Assembly: GCF_900094585.1 (NCBI RefSeq)
Contig: NZ_FMAG01000003.1
Span: 186,001 to 250,000 of the forward strand
Length of the DNA stretch: 64,000 nt
Direction of reading: 5' to 3'
Source of the DNA: Martinezella multihospitum
GTDB lineage: Bacteria; Pseudomonadota; Alphaproteobacteria; Rhizobiales; Rhizobiaceae
The translations under genes and the position numbers were made by a program. Under the pieces are notes generated by a model, which saw only the letters and a program-made list of their open reading frames with translations, did no database searches and had not been told where the DNA came from. Shown piece by piece: positions 56,652 through 64,000 of this stretch (its first letter is position 1; each line of letters starts with the position of its first letter).

Positions 56652-57518
56652 TCAGTGAGCGCCAGCCTTTGCATAGACTGAGCGCTTGGTGAGATAGATC
56701 AGGATAGAGAAGATCAGCAGGAATACCATGACCATGAAGCCTAGGTGCTTGCGGTCTTCCAGATGCGGTTCCGACGTCCACATCAGGAATGCGGAGACAT
56801 CTCGCGCATATTGGTCCACCGTCTGTGGCGAGCCGTCGTCGTAAGTGACCTGGCCATCCGAAAGCGGCTTCGGCATCGCAAAGGTCGCAGCCGCATCGAA
56901 ATACGGATTGTAGTGCGAGCTCTGCGGTACGGTGAAGCCTGCCGGCGCGTCCTCATAGCCTGTCAGCAGCGAGTAGATGTAATCGGGCCCGCCTTCCTGA
57001 TACTGCGTGAAGATATCGAAGATGAACTGCGGGAAGCCGCGTTCGATTTCGCGTGCCTTGGCAAGCAGCGACATGTCGGGCGGTACTGCGCCGTTGTTGG
57101 AAGCAGCGGCAGCTTCGTCGTTCGGGAACGGCGAGTTGAAATGATCCGACGGAAGCGCCTTGCGGGTGAACATCTCACCCTGCGGGTTCGGGCCGTCCTG
57201 CACTTCGTAATTGGCAGCAAAGGCCTTCACCTGTGCTTCCGTATAACCGAGGTCTTCCAGCGTGCGATAAGCCACGAGCTTCATCGAATGGCAGGCGGAA
57301 CAGACTTCCGTATAGACCTTGAGACCACGCTGCAGCTGCGCCTTGTCATAATAGCCGAACGGGCCAGAGAAGGTCCAATGCTGCTCGCGCGGCTCCTTCA
57401 GCGGATAATGCGGCGTCTCTGCTTCAGCGGCAGGCTTCGTTTCCGCAGCGATCACGGCGGCGGTCGAGAAACCGGCGATGAGCGTCAGGGATAGAAGGCC
57501 GACAACAAGTTTTTTCAT
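56652..57518 (-). CDS. petC: Cytochrome c1 of the bc1 complex
   Basis: This membrane-anchored c-type haem subunit passes electrons from the Rieske protein to soluble cytochrome c. The 288-residue protein has a signal peptide (1-25), haem-binding CSACH at 73-77, a region rich in Pro/Met around PNDEAAAASNNGAVPPDMSLLAKARE as in other c1 proteins, and a C-terminal membrane helix (LGFMVMVFLLIFSILIYLT) with a positive tail. It is a separate gene from cytochrome b here, unlike the fused fbcH gene of Bradyrhizobium. Confidence 0.96.
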   Translation of the reverse strand: MKKLVVGLLSLTLIAGFSTAAVIAAETKPAAEAETPHYPLKEPREQHWTFSGPFGYYDKAQLQRGLKVYTEVCSACHSMKLVAYRTLEDLGYTEAQVKAFAANYEVQDGPNPQGEMFTRKALPSDHFNSPFPNDEAAAASNNGAVPPDMSLLAKAREIERGFPQFIFDIFTQYQEGGPDYIYSLLTGYEDAPAGFTVPQSSHYNPYFDAAATFAMPKPLSDGQVTYDDGSPQTVDQYARDVSAFLMWTSEPHLEDRKHLGFMVMVFLLIFSILIYLTKRSVYAKAGAH

Positions 57519-57540
57519 CGTTTTCTTCCTCTATCGCCGG

Positions 57541-58815
57541 TTATGCTTGAACCGGAGCGGCAACTTTACCGCCCTGTTTCTCAAGAACCGCTTCCGTAAT
57601 CGAATTTGGAATGCGCCTCGGTGTCTCGACAATGCCGAGCACCGGCATGATGACGAGGAAGAAGAGGAAGTAGAAGAGCGTCGCGAACTGCGCAGCCGTC
57701 GTGTAGATACCTTCCGCAGGCTGCGAGCCCAGCCAGCCGAGCAGGATGGCGTCGGCGATGAACAGCCAGAAGAACAGCTTGTACCAGGGACGATAGACGG
57801 CCGAGCGGATCTTCGACGTATCGAGCCAGGGCAGGAAGAACAGCACGATGATCGCGCCGAACATCGTCAGAACGCCGCCGAGCTTGGAGTCGATCGGGCC
57901 GATGTTGAAGGTGATCGAGCGCAGCATCGCGTAGAACGGCAGGAAGTACCATTCCGGAACGATATGGGCCGGCGTCTTCAGTGGGTTGGCCGGAATGTAG
58001 TTATCGGCATGACCGAGGAAGTTCGGCAGGTAGAAGACGAAATAGGCGAAGACCAGCAGGAAGATGGAGACGCCAAGCGCATCCTTCAGCGTCGCATAGG
58101 GCGTGAAGGGAACGGTATCGGTCTTCAGCTTCACTTCGACGCCGGTGGGGTTCGTCTGGCCGGTCACATGCAGCGCCCAGATATGCAGGATGACGACACC
58201 CGCGATCATGAACGGCAGCAGATAGTGCAGCGAGAAGAAGCGGTTGAGCGTCGGATCATCGACGGCGAAACCGCCGAGCAGGAAGGTCTGGATCCAGTCG
58301 CCGACCCATGGGAAGGCCGAGAAGAAACCGGTGATGACGGTCGCGCCCCAGAAGGACATCTGGCCCCAGGGCAGAACGTAGCCCATGAAGGCGGTTGCCA
58401 TCATCAAGAGGTAGATGATTACGCCGAGAATCCAGAGAATTTCGCGCGGCGCCTTGTAGGAGCCGTAGTAGAGGCCGCGGGCGATGTGCAGATAGACGGC
58501 TACGAAGAAGAACGACGCGCCGTTGGCATGCATGTAGCGCAGCAGCCAGCCGTGGTTGACGTCGCGGACGATCTTTTCGACCGAATTGAAGGCGATCGCC
58601 GTATTGGCCGCATAGTGCATGGCCAGCACGACGCCGGTCAGGATCTGCAGAACCAGCATGACCGCCAGCATGGCGCCGAACGTGTAGGCATAGTTCAGGT
58701 TGCGCGGAACCGGGTAGGCAATGAAACTATCATAGACCATACGCGGCAGCGGAAGCCGCGCGTCTACCCATTTTTCGAGCCCTGTAGATGGCTCGTAAGA
58801 CGAATGACCACTCAT
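57541..58815 (-). CDS. petB: Cytochrome b of the bc1 complex
   Basis: This 424-residue inner-membrane subunit carries both b haems and the two quinone sites. It shows [28 protein letters not shown] (helix A), [25 protein letters not shown] with haem His residues, [41 protein letters not shown] with the other His pair, and the Qo-site [14 protein letters not shown]. It lies 22 bases upstream of petC and 14 bases downstream of petA, in one operon. Confidence 0.98.
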   Translation of the reverse strand: MSGHSSYEPSTGLEKWVDARLPLPRMVYDSFIAYPVPRNLNYAYTFGAMLAVMLVLQILTGVVLAMHYAANTAIAFNSVEKIVRDVNHGWLLRYMHANGASFFFVAVYLHIARGLYYGSYKAPREILWILGVIIYLLMMATAFMGYVLPWGQMSFWGATVITGFFSAFPWVGDWIQTFLLGGFAVDDPTLNRFFSLHYLLPFMIAGVVILHIWALHVTGQTNPTGVEVKLKTDTVPFTPYATLKDALGVSIFLLVFAYFVFYLPNFLGHADNYIPANPLKTPAHIVPEWYFLPFYAMLRSITFNIGPIDSKLGGVLTMFGAIIVLFFLPWLDTSKIRSAVYRPWYKLFFWLFIADAILLGWLGSQPAEGIYTTAAQFATLFYFLFFLVIMPVLGIVETPRRIPNSITEAVLEKQGGKVAAPVQA

Positions 58816-58829
58816 GATTCAGCTCCCCC

Positions 58830-59408
58830 TCAACCGACCTTGATCTTCTTTTCCGACGTGAACGCATATTGCGGAATCGCAAGATTCATCGGTGCAGGCC
58901 CATGGCGTATGCGGCCCGCGGTATCGTAGACCGAGCCATGGCAGGGACAGAACCACCCGCCATATTCCCCTGCCTGGCCGAGCGGGATGCAGCCGAGATG
59001 GGTGCACACACCGATCATGACAAGCCAGTTTTCCTTGCCGTCGCCAGCGGAGCGGGCAAGATCGGTTGCCTGAGCATCGGCCGGAAGATTGGCGTTGCGG
59101 GCGACCGGATCCTTCAGGTCCGAGAGCTGGGTGCCCTTGGCATCGTCGATTTCTTTTTGTGTGCGGTTACGGATGAAGACGGGCTTGCCGCGCCACTTCA
59201 CTGTCAGCGACATGCCAGGCTCAAGGCTCGACACGTCGACTTCGATGGAAGCAAGAGCGAGCGTCGATGCATCCGGGCGCATCTGATCGATAAACGGCCA
59301 TGCGACCGCAACCGCACCAACGGCACCGGCCATACCTGTCGTCAAATAAAGGAAATCGCGGCGCGTAGGCTCGCCTGTGGATTCACTTGTCGTACTATGC
59401 TCGCTCAA
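58830..59408 (-). CDS. petA: Rieske iron-sulfur subunit of the bc1 complex
   Basis: The 192-residue protein starts with a twin-arginine-like segment and membrane helix ([26 protein letters not shown]); Tat export and anchoring are expected. The [2Fe-2S] cluster ligands are in [10 protein letters not shown] and CPCHGSVYD, joined by the Cys pair that forms the stabilising disulphide. It is the first gene of petABC. A promoter is suggested about 254 bases upstream. Confidence 0.97.
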   Translation of the reverse strand: MSEHSTTSESTGEPTRRDFLYLTTGMAGAVGAVAVAWPFIDQMRPDASTLALASIEVDVSSLEPGMSLTVKWRGKPVFIRNRTQKEIDDAKGTQLSDLKDPVARNANLPADAQATDLARSAGDGKENWLVMIGVCTHLGCIPLGQAGEYGGWFCPCHGSVYDTAGRIRHGPAPMNLAIPQYAFTSEKKIKVG

Positions 59409-59876
59409 CGCTGCACATCCTCTTCCCGCAAACCACGGTAAAACCGCGGTACCCCTCTCACTAACGGCGAATCAACGCGACCATAATTCCGCCATAGATT
59501 CCTCCGTAACCCGCTGCGTTCTAAGCTTGATCGCAAATTATGTCCAGTCTTGGCAAGGGGTAAGGGCACAATGTCGCGGCAAAACTGCGCCATTGCGTCG
59601 CAAGGCCGTAGCCTAAACTCTTCTCGCGCCGGCACGAAAAGTTAAGCCCATGAAAAATCATGGGATTTCTATAGCATCTTCTTATATTGCAAGGCAAAAT
59701 AGTCAGCAATTTCAATGCTGCATTGCAGAAAATAGCATAGCATCAGCACCTTCGGCACCGCGCGAGACTTAGGTTTTACCTCTTAAATCCAAATGGATTT
59801 CCCCCGCGTTTTATGGAGGATTGCATGCGTTGTCATGCGCATTCGAAACAGCGAAAATGAAGCACGAGAACCTCTC
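59409..59876. other. Intergenic region between petA and the EEP-domain gene
   Basis: No gene is supported in these 468 bases. The petABC leader occupies the part next to petA. The centre holds the candidate petA promoter and palindrome (59647-59697). The part near 59720-59800 is AT-rich and probably holds the promoter of the rightward gene. Confidence 0.5.
59647..59697 (-). promoter_or_regulatory. Candidate petABC promoter with palindrome at the start site
   Basis: On the minus strand TTGCCT (59697-59692), 17 bases and CTATAG (59674-59669) form a promoter with a predicted start near 59662. CCCATGA-AAAA-TCATGGG (59647-59664) is a perfect 7 bp inverted repeat over that start, suitable as an operator or a 5' mRNA hairpin. 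The leader to petA would be about 254 nt. Confidence 0.48.
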
Positions 59877-60824
59877 ATGAGACACACGATTTATTGCGTT
59901 CTATGCGTTCTCGCCACACTGGCGCTGGGCATCCTTGCGGCGCGCTATGTCGCCGATACCTGGCTGTTGGCCTTTTTCGAAAGTCTGCAGACCCATATAA
60001 GCCTGTTCGCGATCCTGCTTGCCTTGATCGCATTCGCCTTCAAGCGCCACTGGTATGCGCTCTTTCTGACCGTGGTCGGGATAATCCTGCTCGTTCACTC
60101 CGTCCTCATGCTGCAGGAATACACCACGTCTTCCCTTGTTGCCTCGGCGGAGGCAAGCGGCGGCCATTTCAGGTTGCTCTCCTTCAACATCGAGGACAGC
60201 AATTTCGAAAACGGCCCTCGCATCGCCGATCTGATCATCGCCTCGAAGGCCGACGTCGTCGAAATCTTCGAGGCAGGACCGATCTTTTCCGAGATGGACC
60301 GCATCTTGAAAGTCTATCCCAACCGCATCGGCTGCGGCGTGATGACCACCGATTGCGATTCCCTGTTGTTGTCGAAGAGACCGTTCCAGACCCAACTGAT
60401 GCGCAGCCTCGGCAGCCTCTGGGACAATCGCTTCATTCTCGCCACCATCGACATGGACGGCCAGCCCGTGAATTTCGCCTCTGTTCATCTGAGCAAGCCT
60501 TATTTCGATGCGTTCCACCAGATCGAGCTTGGCCTCCTCGCTTCGGCCCTTAATGACGTGAAAGGGCCGTTGATTCTCGCAGGAGATTTCAACGCCTCGG
60601 TCATCACGCCCGACATGCGCGATTTCCTGGCGGCAACCGGCCTTCGCCATGCCTTTCTGGAGCCCGCCACCTGGCCGATCGCGGCAGGAGCCTATGGCAT
60701 CACCATCGATCACGTCTTTGCCCGCGCGCCGCTGCGCCTGATATCCGTAAAGCAGATCCGCGACGCGATGGGCTCTAACCATTTCGGCTTGATGACGGAG
60801 TTCAGCGTGCCTCGGCAGCAATGA
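59877..60824 (+). CDS. Endonuclease/exonuclease/phosphatase (EEP) family membrane protein
   Basis: The 315-residue protein has three N-terminal membrane helices (from TIYCVLCVLATLALGILAARY to about residue 85) and a C-terminal EEP domain: FRLLSFNIEDSNFENG, LILAGDFNAS and GITIDHVFAR hold the metal and catalytic Asn, Asp and His residues. The active site would face the periplasm. Membrane EEP proteins of this type are mostly uncharacterised. The start at 59877 is the most plausible of several; ATGs at 59793 and 59835 are in frame. Its 3' end overlaps the convergent ABC gene by 23 bases. Confidence 0.82.
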   Translation: MRHTIYCVLCVLATLALGILAARYVADTWLLAFFESLQTHISLFAILLALIAFAFKRHWYALFLTVVGIILLVHSVLMLQEYTTSSLVASAEASGGHFRLLSFNIEDSNFENGPRIADLIIASKADVVEIFEAGPIFSEMDRILKVYPNRIGCGVMTTDCDSLLLSKRPFQTQLMRSLGSLWDNRFILATIDMDGQPVNFASVHLSKPYFDAFHQIELGLLASALNDVKGPLILAGDFNASVITPDMRDFLAATGLRHAFLEPATWPIAAGAYGITIDHVFARAPLRLISVKQIRDAMGSNHFGLMTEFSVPRQQ

Positions 60825-62664
60825 AACCGCCGGACTGGCGCGCCCAGAGCTCGGAATAGAGGCCGCCGCGAGCGATCAGCTCATCATGCGTGCCCTCTTC
60901 GATGATCTCGCCCTTGTCGATGACAACAAGCCGGTCGAGCTTGGCGATAGTCGACAGCCGATGCGCGATTGCAAGAACGGTCTTGCCCTTCATCAGCCCA
61001 TCCAGATTGGACTGCAGCACGGCCTCTGCCTCTGAATCCAGCGCAGACGTTGCCTCGTCGAGCACGAGAATGGGCGCGTCCTTCAGCATGACGCGCGCGA
61101 TCGCAATGCGTTGGCGCTGGCCGCCTGAAAGCTTGACGCCGCGCTCGCCCACATGGGCGGCATAGGCGGTGCGCCCTTTCTGATCCTCGAGAACGGTAAT
61201 GAAGCGATCCGCCTCCGCCCGGCGGGCCGCCTCCACCATCTGCTCGTCGCTGGCATCGGGCCGGCCAAAGAGAATGTTGTCGCGGATGGAGCGATTGAGG
61301 AGCGCGGTATCCTGCGTCACCATGCCGATCGCGCCACGCAGCGACTCCTGCCTGACGGCGGCGATATCCTGACCGTCGATCAGGATGCGGCCCCCCTCCA
61401 GATCGTAGAAACGCAACAGCAGATTGACGAGCGTCGTCTTGCCCGCACCTGAGCGGCCGACGATGCCGACCTTCTCGCCCGCGCGCAGCCTGAGAGAGAA
61501 ATTGTCGATGATGCCGCCGCCGCGCCCATAGTGAAACGTGACGTTGTCGAAGCGGATTTCAGGCCCGCTGACCCTCAGATCCTTGGCTTCCGGCCGGTCG
61601 ACAAGGCCAATCGGCTCGGAGATCATCTCGGCCGAATTCTGGATCGTGCCAAGATTGCGCATGATGGCATTGAACTGCGACATCATGCGGCCGAAGAGCA
61701 TATTCAGCCGCAGCACCATGCTGAGCGTGAAGGCAACACCGCCGGTCGAAATCTCCCCCATCAGCCAGAGATGCACGGCGAGCGCGCCGATGGTCGTAAT
61801 CATCACCCCTGACAGCAGCGCCAGTGACGACCGCACACCGGTCAGCAGCCGCGTGAACGGCATGACGGCCGCCTGGAAACGATCGAAGCCCCTGCGGATA
61901 TAATCGTCGTTCTGCTCTTCCCGCCCGAAGAGCTTCAGCGTCTGGATGTTCGCGTAGGCATCGACCATGCGGCCGTTCAGCATTGAGGATGCTTCCGCCG
62001 CGTTGCGGGCATGCTGCCGAATGCGCGGCACGAAGTGGCGGGCAAGCAAGGAGAAGACGCCGATCCAGATCGCAATCACCAGCGCCAGCCGCCAATCCAG
62101 CCCGCCGACCAGCGCGATGGTCGAGGCGGCGTAGATGATGATGAACCAGACGACCTGCAGCAGCGATACGACGAGATCGCCGGTTGCCTGCCCCGCCGAC
62201 CAGACCTTGGTGACGACGCGGCCGGAGAAATCGTTCTGGAAGAACTCGACCGATTGTCTCGCCACATGCCGATAGGCCTGCCAGCGCACGAGATTGAGAA
62301 AGCCCGGCACAACCACCTGCTCCTCGACCAATGCGCCGAGGCTGACGACCACGAAGCGCACGACGAGCACGACGAAGACCATGCCGAGCAGCGCCCCGCC
62401 ATGGCCGGCAAGCAGCCCGCTCCACCCTTCGCCCGGTTTCACCTTGTCAAGAATATCGACGAGATGCCCGACGAACCAGAAGAGCGCCGCCTCGAGCATG
62501 GCGACCGCACCGCCGAGCGCTGCCATCGCCAGGAACGGCCCCTTGGCCTGGCCGACATAGTACCAGATGAAGGCACCGAGCGACCGCGGCGGCCGAAGAT
62601 CGCCGCTGCGATAGTAAGGATCAATCCACGTCTCGAACAGACGGAACACGGAACGTATGAACAT
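60802..62664 (-). CDS. ABC exporter half-transporter (fused membrane and ATPase domains)
   Basis: The 620-residue protein has a six-helix exporter membrane domain (about 30-330) and an ATPase domain with Walker A GRSGAGKTTL, signature LSGGQRQR and Walker [16 protein letters not shown]. It resembles MsbA/multidrug-type exporters. A closely related ATPase end at the right edge of the window shares the final WxRQSGGF motif, so two paralogs lie here, now separated by a LysE gene, and may form a heterodimer. The substrate is unknown. Confidence 0.93.
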   Translation of the reverse strand: MFIRSVFRLFETWIDPYYRSGDLRPPRSLGAFIWYYVGQAKGPFLAMAALGGAVAMLEAALFWFVGHLVDILDKVKPGEGWSGLLAGHGGALLGMVFVVLVVRFVVVSLGALVEEQVVVPGFLNLVRWQAYRHVARQSVEFFQNDFSGRVVTKVWSAGQATGDLVVSLLQVVWFIIIYAASTIALVGGLDWRLALVIAIWIGVFSLLARHFVPRIRQHARNAAEASSMLNGRMVDAYANIQTLKLFGREEQNDDYIRRGFDRFQAAVMPFTRLLTGVRSSLALLSGVMITTIGALAVHLWLMGEISTGGVAFTLSMVLRLNMLFGRMMSQFNAIMRNLGTIQNSAEMISEPIGLVDRPEAKDLRVSGPEIRFDNVTFHYGRGGGIIDNFSLRLRAGEKVGIVGRSGAGKTTLVNLLLRFYDLEGGRILIDGQDIAAVRQESLRGAIGMVTQDTALLNRSIRDNILFGRPDASDEQMVEAARRAEADRFITVLEDQKGRTAYAAHVGERGVKLSGGQRQRIAIARVMLKDAPILVLDEATSALDSEAEAVLQSNLDGLMKGKTVLAIAHRLSTIAKLDRLVVIDKGEIIEEGTHDELIARGGLYSELWARQSGGFIAAEAR

Positions 62665-62994
62665 GCCAGCGATATAGGGAATTTCGGTGCGCCCGGAAAG
62701 TAAAGGCAGGCCATAGCGAAGGTTACATTTTCGTTAGAATACCGCCCCTGTGCCCGATGATTGAACGGCGGGTTCCACATAGCGACCGATCCGCAATTTC
62801 ATTCAAGACCGGAGAACACGACGCCTCGATATTGCCTCAGGCCATCATCGAGAGAGACCCATGCTTGCCATCTCCCCATACACATCGACGCGACGCATCA
62901 ATAACCTCCATCATTCGCCAGCAGCTGCCTCGCAACGAACGGGCCACGTGCATTCCGCTGCACACATATATCACTCTGTCGTGAGGGCGATCAT
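62665..62994. other. Intergenic region upstream of lysE-like gene
   Basis: No gene is supported in these 330 bases. An open frame at 62757-62984 has no ribosome site and an implausible protein sequence. The region should contain the divergent promoters of the ABC exporter and the LysE-type gene, but I cannot place them. Confidence 0.45.
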
Positions 62995-63606
62995 ATGAGC
63001 GTGGAGTTTCTGATAACGACCCTCATCATCGTGGCATCTCCCGGCACTGGGGCAATCTACACGCTTGCGGCGGGATTGTCGGGTGGCGTAAGGGCGAGCA
63101 TCATTGCCGCGTTCGGCTGCACGCTTGGTATCATCCCGCATCTGCTCGCTGCGATAAGCGGCCTTGCCGCACTCCTACATGCCAGCGCCGTGGCATTTCA
63201 GGCCCTCAAATGGCTGGGCGTCGCCTATCTGCTTTTCATGGCCTGGTCTATGTTTCAAGAGCGCGGTGTCCTGCGAATCGACGGTGCACCCACTGACAAG
63301 AGCACGCGGCAGGTGATTGGCGCGGCAATCCTGATCAACCTCCTCAATCCGAAACTGTCGATCTTTTTCTTTGCCTTCCTGCCCCAATTCGTGGCGCCGG
63401 ATCAGACAGATCCGATCATGCTGATGTTGAAGCTCAGCCTGGTCTTCATGGCCCTCACCTTCATCATTTTCGCAGCCTATGGCGTATTCGCGGCCTACCT
63501 GCGCCGCCATATCGTCTCAAATCCGACTGTTCAGTCGTGGATGCGCCGAAGTTTCGCGACCGCGTTCGGAGTGCTCGCCGTACAGCTTGCTCTTGCGAGC
63601 CGTTAG
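62995..63606 (+). CDS. LysE/RhtB-family amino-acid exporter
   Basis: The 203-residue membrane protein with six predicted helices matches the LysE family: ASPGTGAIYTLAAGLSGGVRASIIAAFGCTLGIIPHLLAAISGLAALL, the conserved LKWLGVAYLLFMAWSMF, and NLLNPKLSIFFFAFLPQFV. Members export amino acids such as lysine, threonine or homoserine lactone. GAGGG lies before the ATG. It is inserted between two ABC exporter genes facing the other way. Confidence 0.92.
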   Translation: MSVEFLITTLIIVASPGTGAIYTLAAGLSGGVRASIIAAFGCTLGIIPHLLAAISGLAALLHASAVAFQALKWLGVAYLLFMAWSMFQERGVLRIDGAPTDKSTRQVIGAAILINLLNPKLSIFFFAFLPQFVAPDQTDPIMLMLKLSLVFMALTFIIFAAYGVFAAYLRRHIVSNPTVQSWMRRSFATAFGVLAVQLALASR

Positions 63607-63678
63607 CTCGCAGCATCGTCTCACAGGCTTTTTCGCTGCGTTTTAGGACTTTGGGGAATAGTCGCCGAGGAGAAACAG

Positions 63679-63706
63679 CAACTGGGGCGCCAGGGCGCCC
63701 CAGTTG
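63679..63706 (-). terminator. Hairpin after the second ABC exporter gene
   Basis: CAACTGGGGCGC (63679-63690) and GCGCCCCAGTTG (63695-63706) form a perfect 12 bp stem with loop CAGG. It lies 9 bases past the stop on the minus strand. Only a weak T-rich tract follows. Confidence 0.65.
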
Positions 63707-63715
63707 TCCACTCCA

Positions 63716-64000
63716 TTACTGCGCCGCCGCCTCGACCTCTTCGTGGTCGGCGAGGAAGCCGCCGGACTGGCGGCTCCAGAGTTCGGCATAGATGCCGCCG
63801 TTCGCCACAAGTTCCTGATGCGTGCCCATCTCGATGATCTTGCCCTTGTCGAGAACAACGAGGCGGTCCATCTCGGTGAGCGTCGACAGCCGGTGCGCGA
63901 TGGCGATGACCGTCTTGCCGTGCATCAGCGCGAAGAGGTTTTCCTGGATCGCCGCTTCCACCTCGGAATCAAGCGCCGAGGTTGCCTCGTCGAGCACCAG
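63716..64000 (-). CDS. ABC exporter half-transporter (C-terminal end, cut by window edge)
   Basis: Only the last 94 residues are present. They begin in Walker B ([19 protein letters not shown]) and include the H-loop [24 protein letters not shown] and [20 protein letters not shown]. The sequence is closely related to the end of the ABC exporter at 60802-62664. The gene continues beyond base 64000. Confidence 0.9.
   Translation of the reverse strand: MVLDEATSALDSEVEAAIQENLFALMHGKTVIAIAHRLSTLTEMDRLVVLDKGKIIEMGTHQELVANGGIYAELWSRQSGGFLADHEEVEAAAQ

Noticed and set aside
57478..58929. An open reading frame of 483 codons on the plus strand
   Set aside because: It is antisense to petB and petC, both certain. 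Its translation is Glu/Arg/Asp-rich low complexity produced by reverse reading of membrane-helix codons.
62757..62984. A 75-codon open frame before the LysE-type gene
   Set aside because: It has no ribosome site and its translation shows no hydrophobic core or known motif.

Overview
This 64 kb window is ordinary chromosome of an alphaproteobacterium in the Rhizobiaceae, most like Rhizobium sensu lato. The evidence is high G+C coding sequence, a greA / LPS-core / lrp / trxB / lsrB block, tandem AbcR-type small RNAs, petABC next to apt, the prs, rplY, pth and ychF set of housekeeping genes, and a dispersed intergenic repeat of a type I associate with rhizobia. I see no phage, insertion sequence, integrase, plasmid replication gene, CRISPR array, rRNA or tRNA. 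The gene content is syntenic-looking core interspersed with small accessory genes, and both ends of the window cut through genes.

Layout. 1-5 kb: an MFS drug transporter (cut), a LysR regulator divergent from an aldo/keto reductase, a YpfJ-type metalloprotease and a membrane-anchored LytTR regulator. 5-9.4 kb: carB and greA, each preceded by a terminator-like leader hairpin. 9.4-15.5 kb: LPS-core glycosyltransferase genes, lrp, trxB and lsrB, followed by two nearly identical AbcR-like sRNA genes. 15.5-25.3 kb: ArsR with an old yellow enzyme, an NAD-dependent sugar-epimerase-like protein opposite a LysR regulator, a Ca2+/H+ antiporter, an aspartate aminotransferase, a PQQ-type sugar dehydrogenase and a DMT transporter. 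25.8-33 kb: a cold-shock protein, small secreted envelope proteins, and a MarR / response regulator / histidine kinase cluster. 33-42 kb: csaA, proC, ybjN-like, ubiK-like, lgt, midA-like, pgeF, an M24-fold protein, a lipoprotein and prs. 42-56.5 kb: an MFS transporter, two tandem paralogous secreted proteins of unknown function, rplY, a GGDEF-EAL protein with a periplasmic binding protein, pth, clpS, ychF, two MaoC-like hydratases and apt. 56.6-64 kb: petABC (cytochrome bc1 complex), an endonuclease/phosphatase-fold protein, a LysE exporter and two ABC exporter half-transporters.

How the parts work together. LsrB (a redox-linked LysR regulator known from Sinorhizobium to act on lrp-lps genes, with a Brucella relative, VtlR, that activates an abcR gene) sits directly upstream of the two sRNA genes. 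Both sRNA promoters carry the same GCAT-N7-ATGC dyad at the same distance, so this block looks like a compact regulator-plus-sRNA module connecting redox state, LPS core and uptake systems. A second candidate module is the GGDEF-EAL membrane protein followed 14 bases later by an orphan periplasmic binding protein, reminiscent in layout of NspS-MbaA signalling. Other items worth attention are the tandem secreted paralogs, an M24 protein that has lost its metal ligands, a ClpS with a changed substrate pocket, a hairpin that would cover the ribosome binding site of a lipoprotein gene, and two copies of a roughly 100 bp dispersed repeat.
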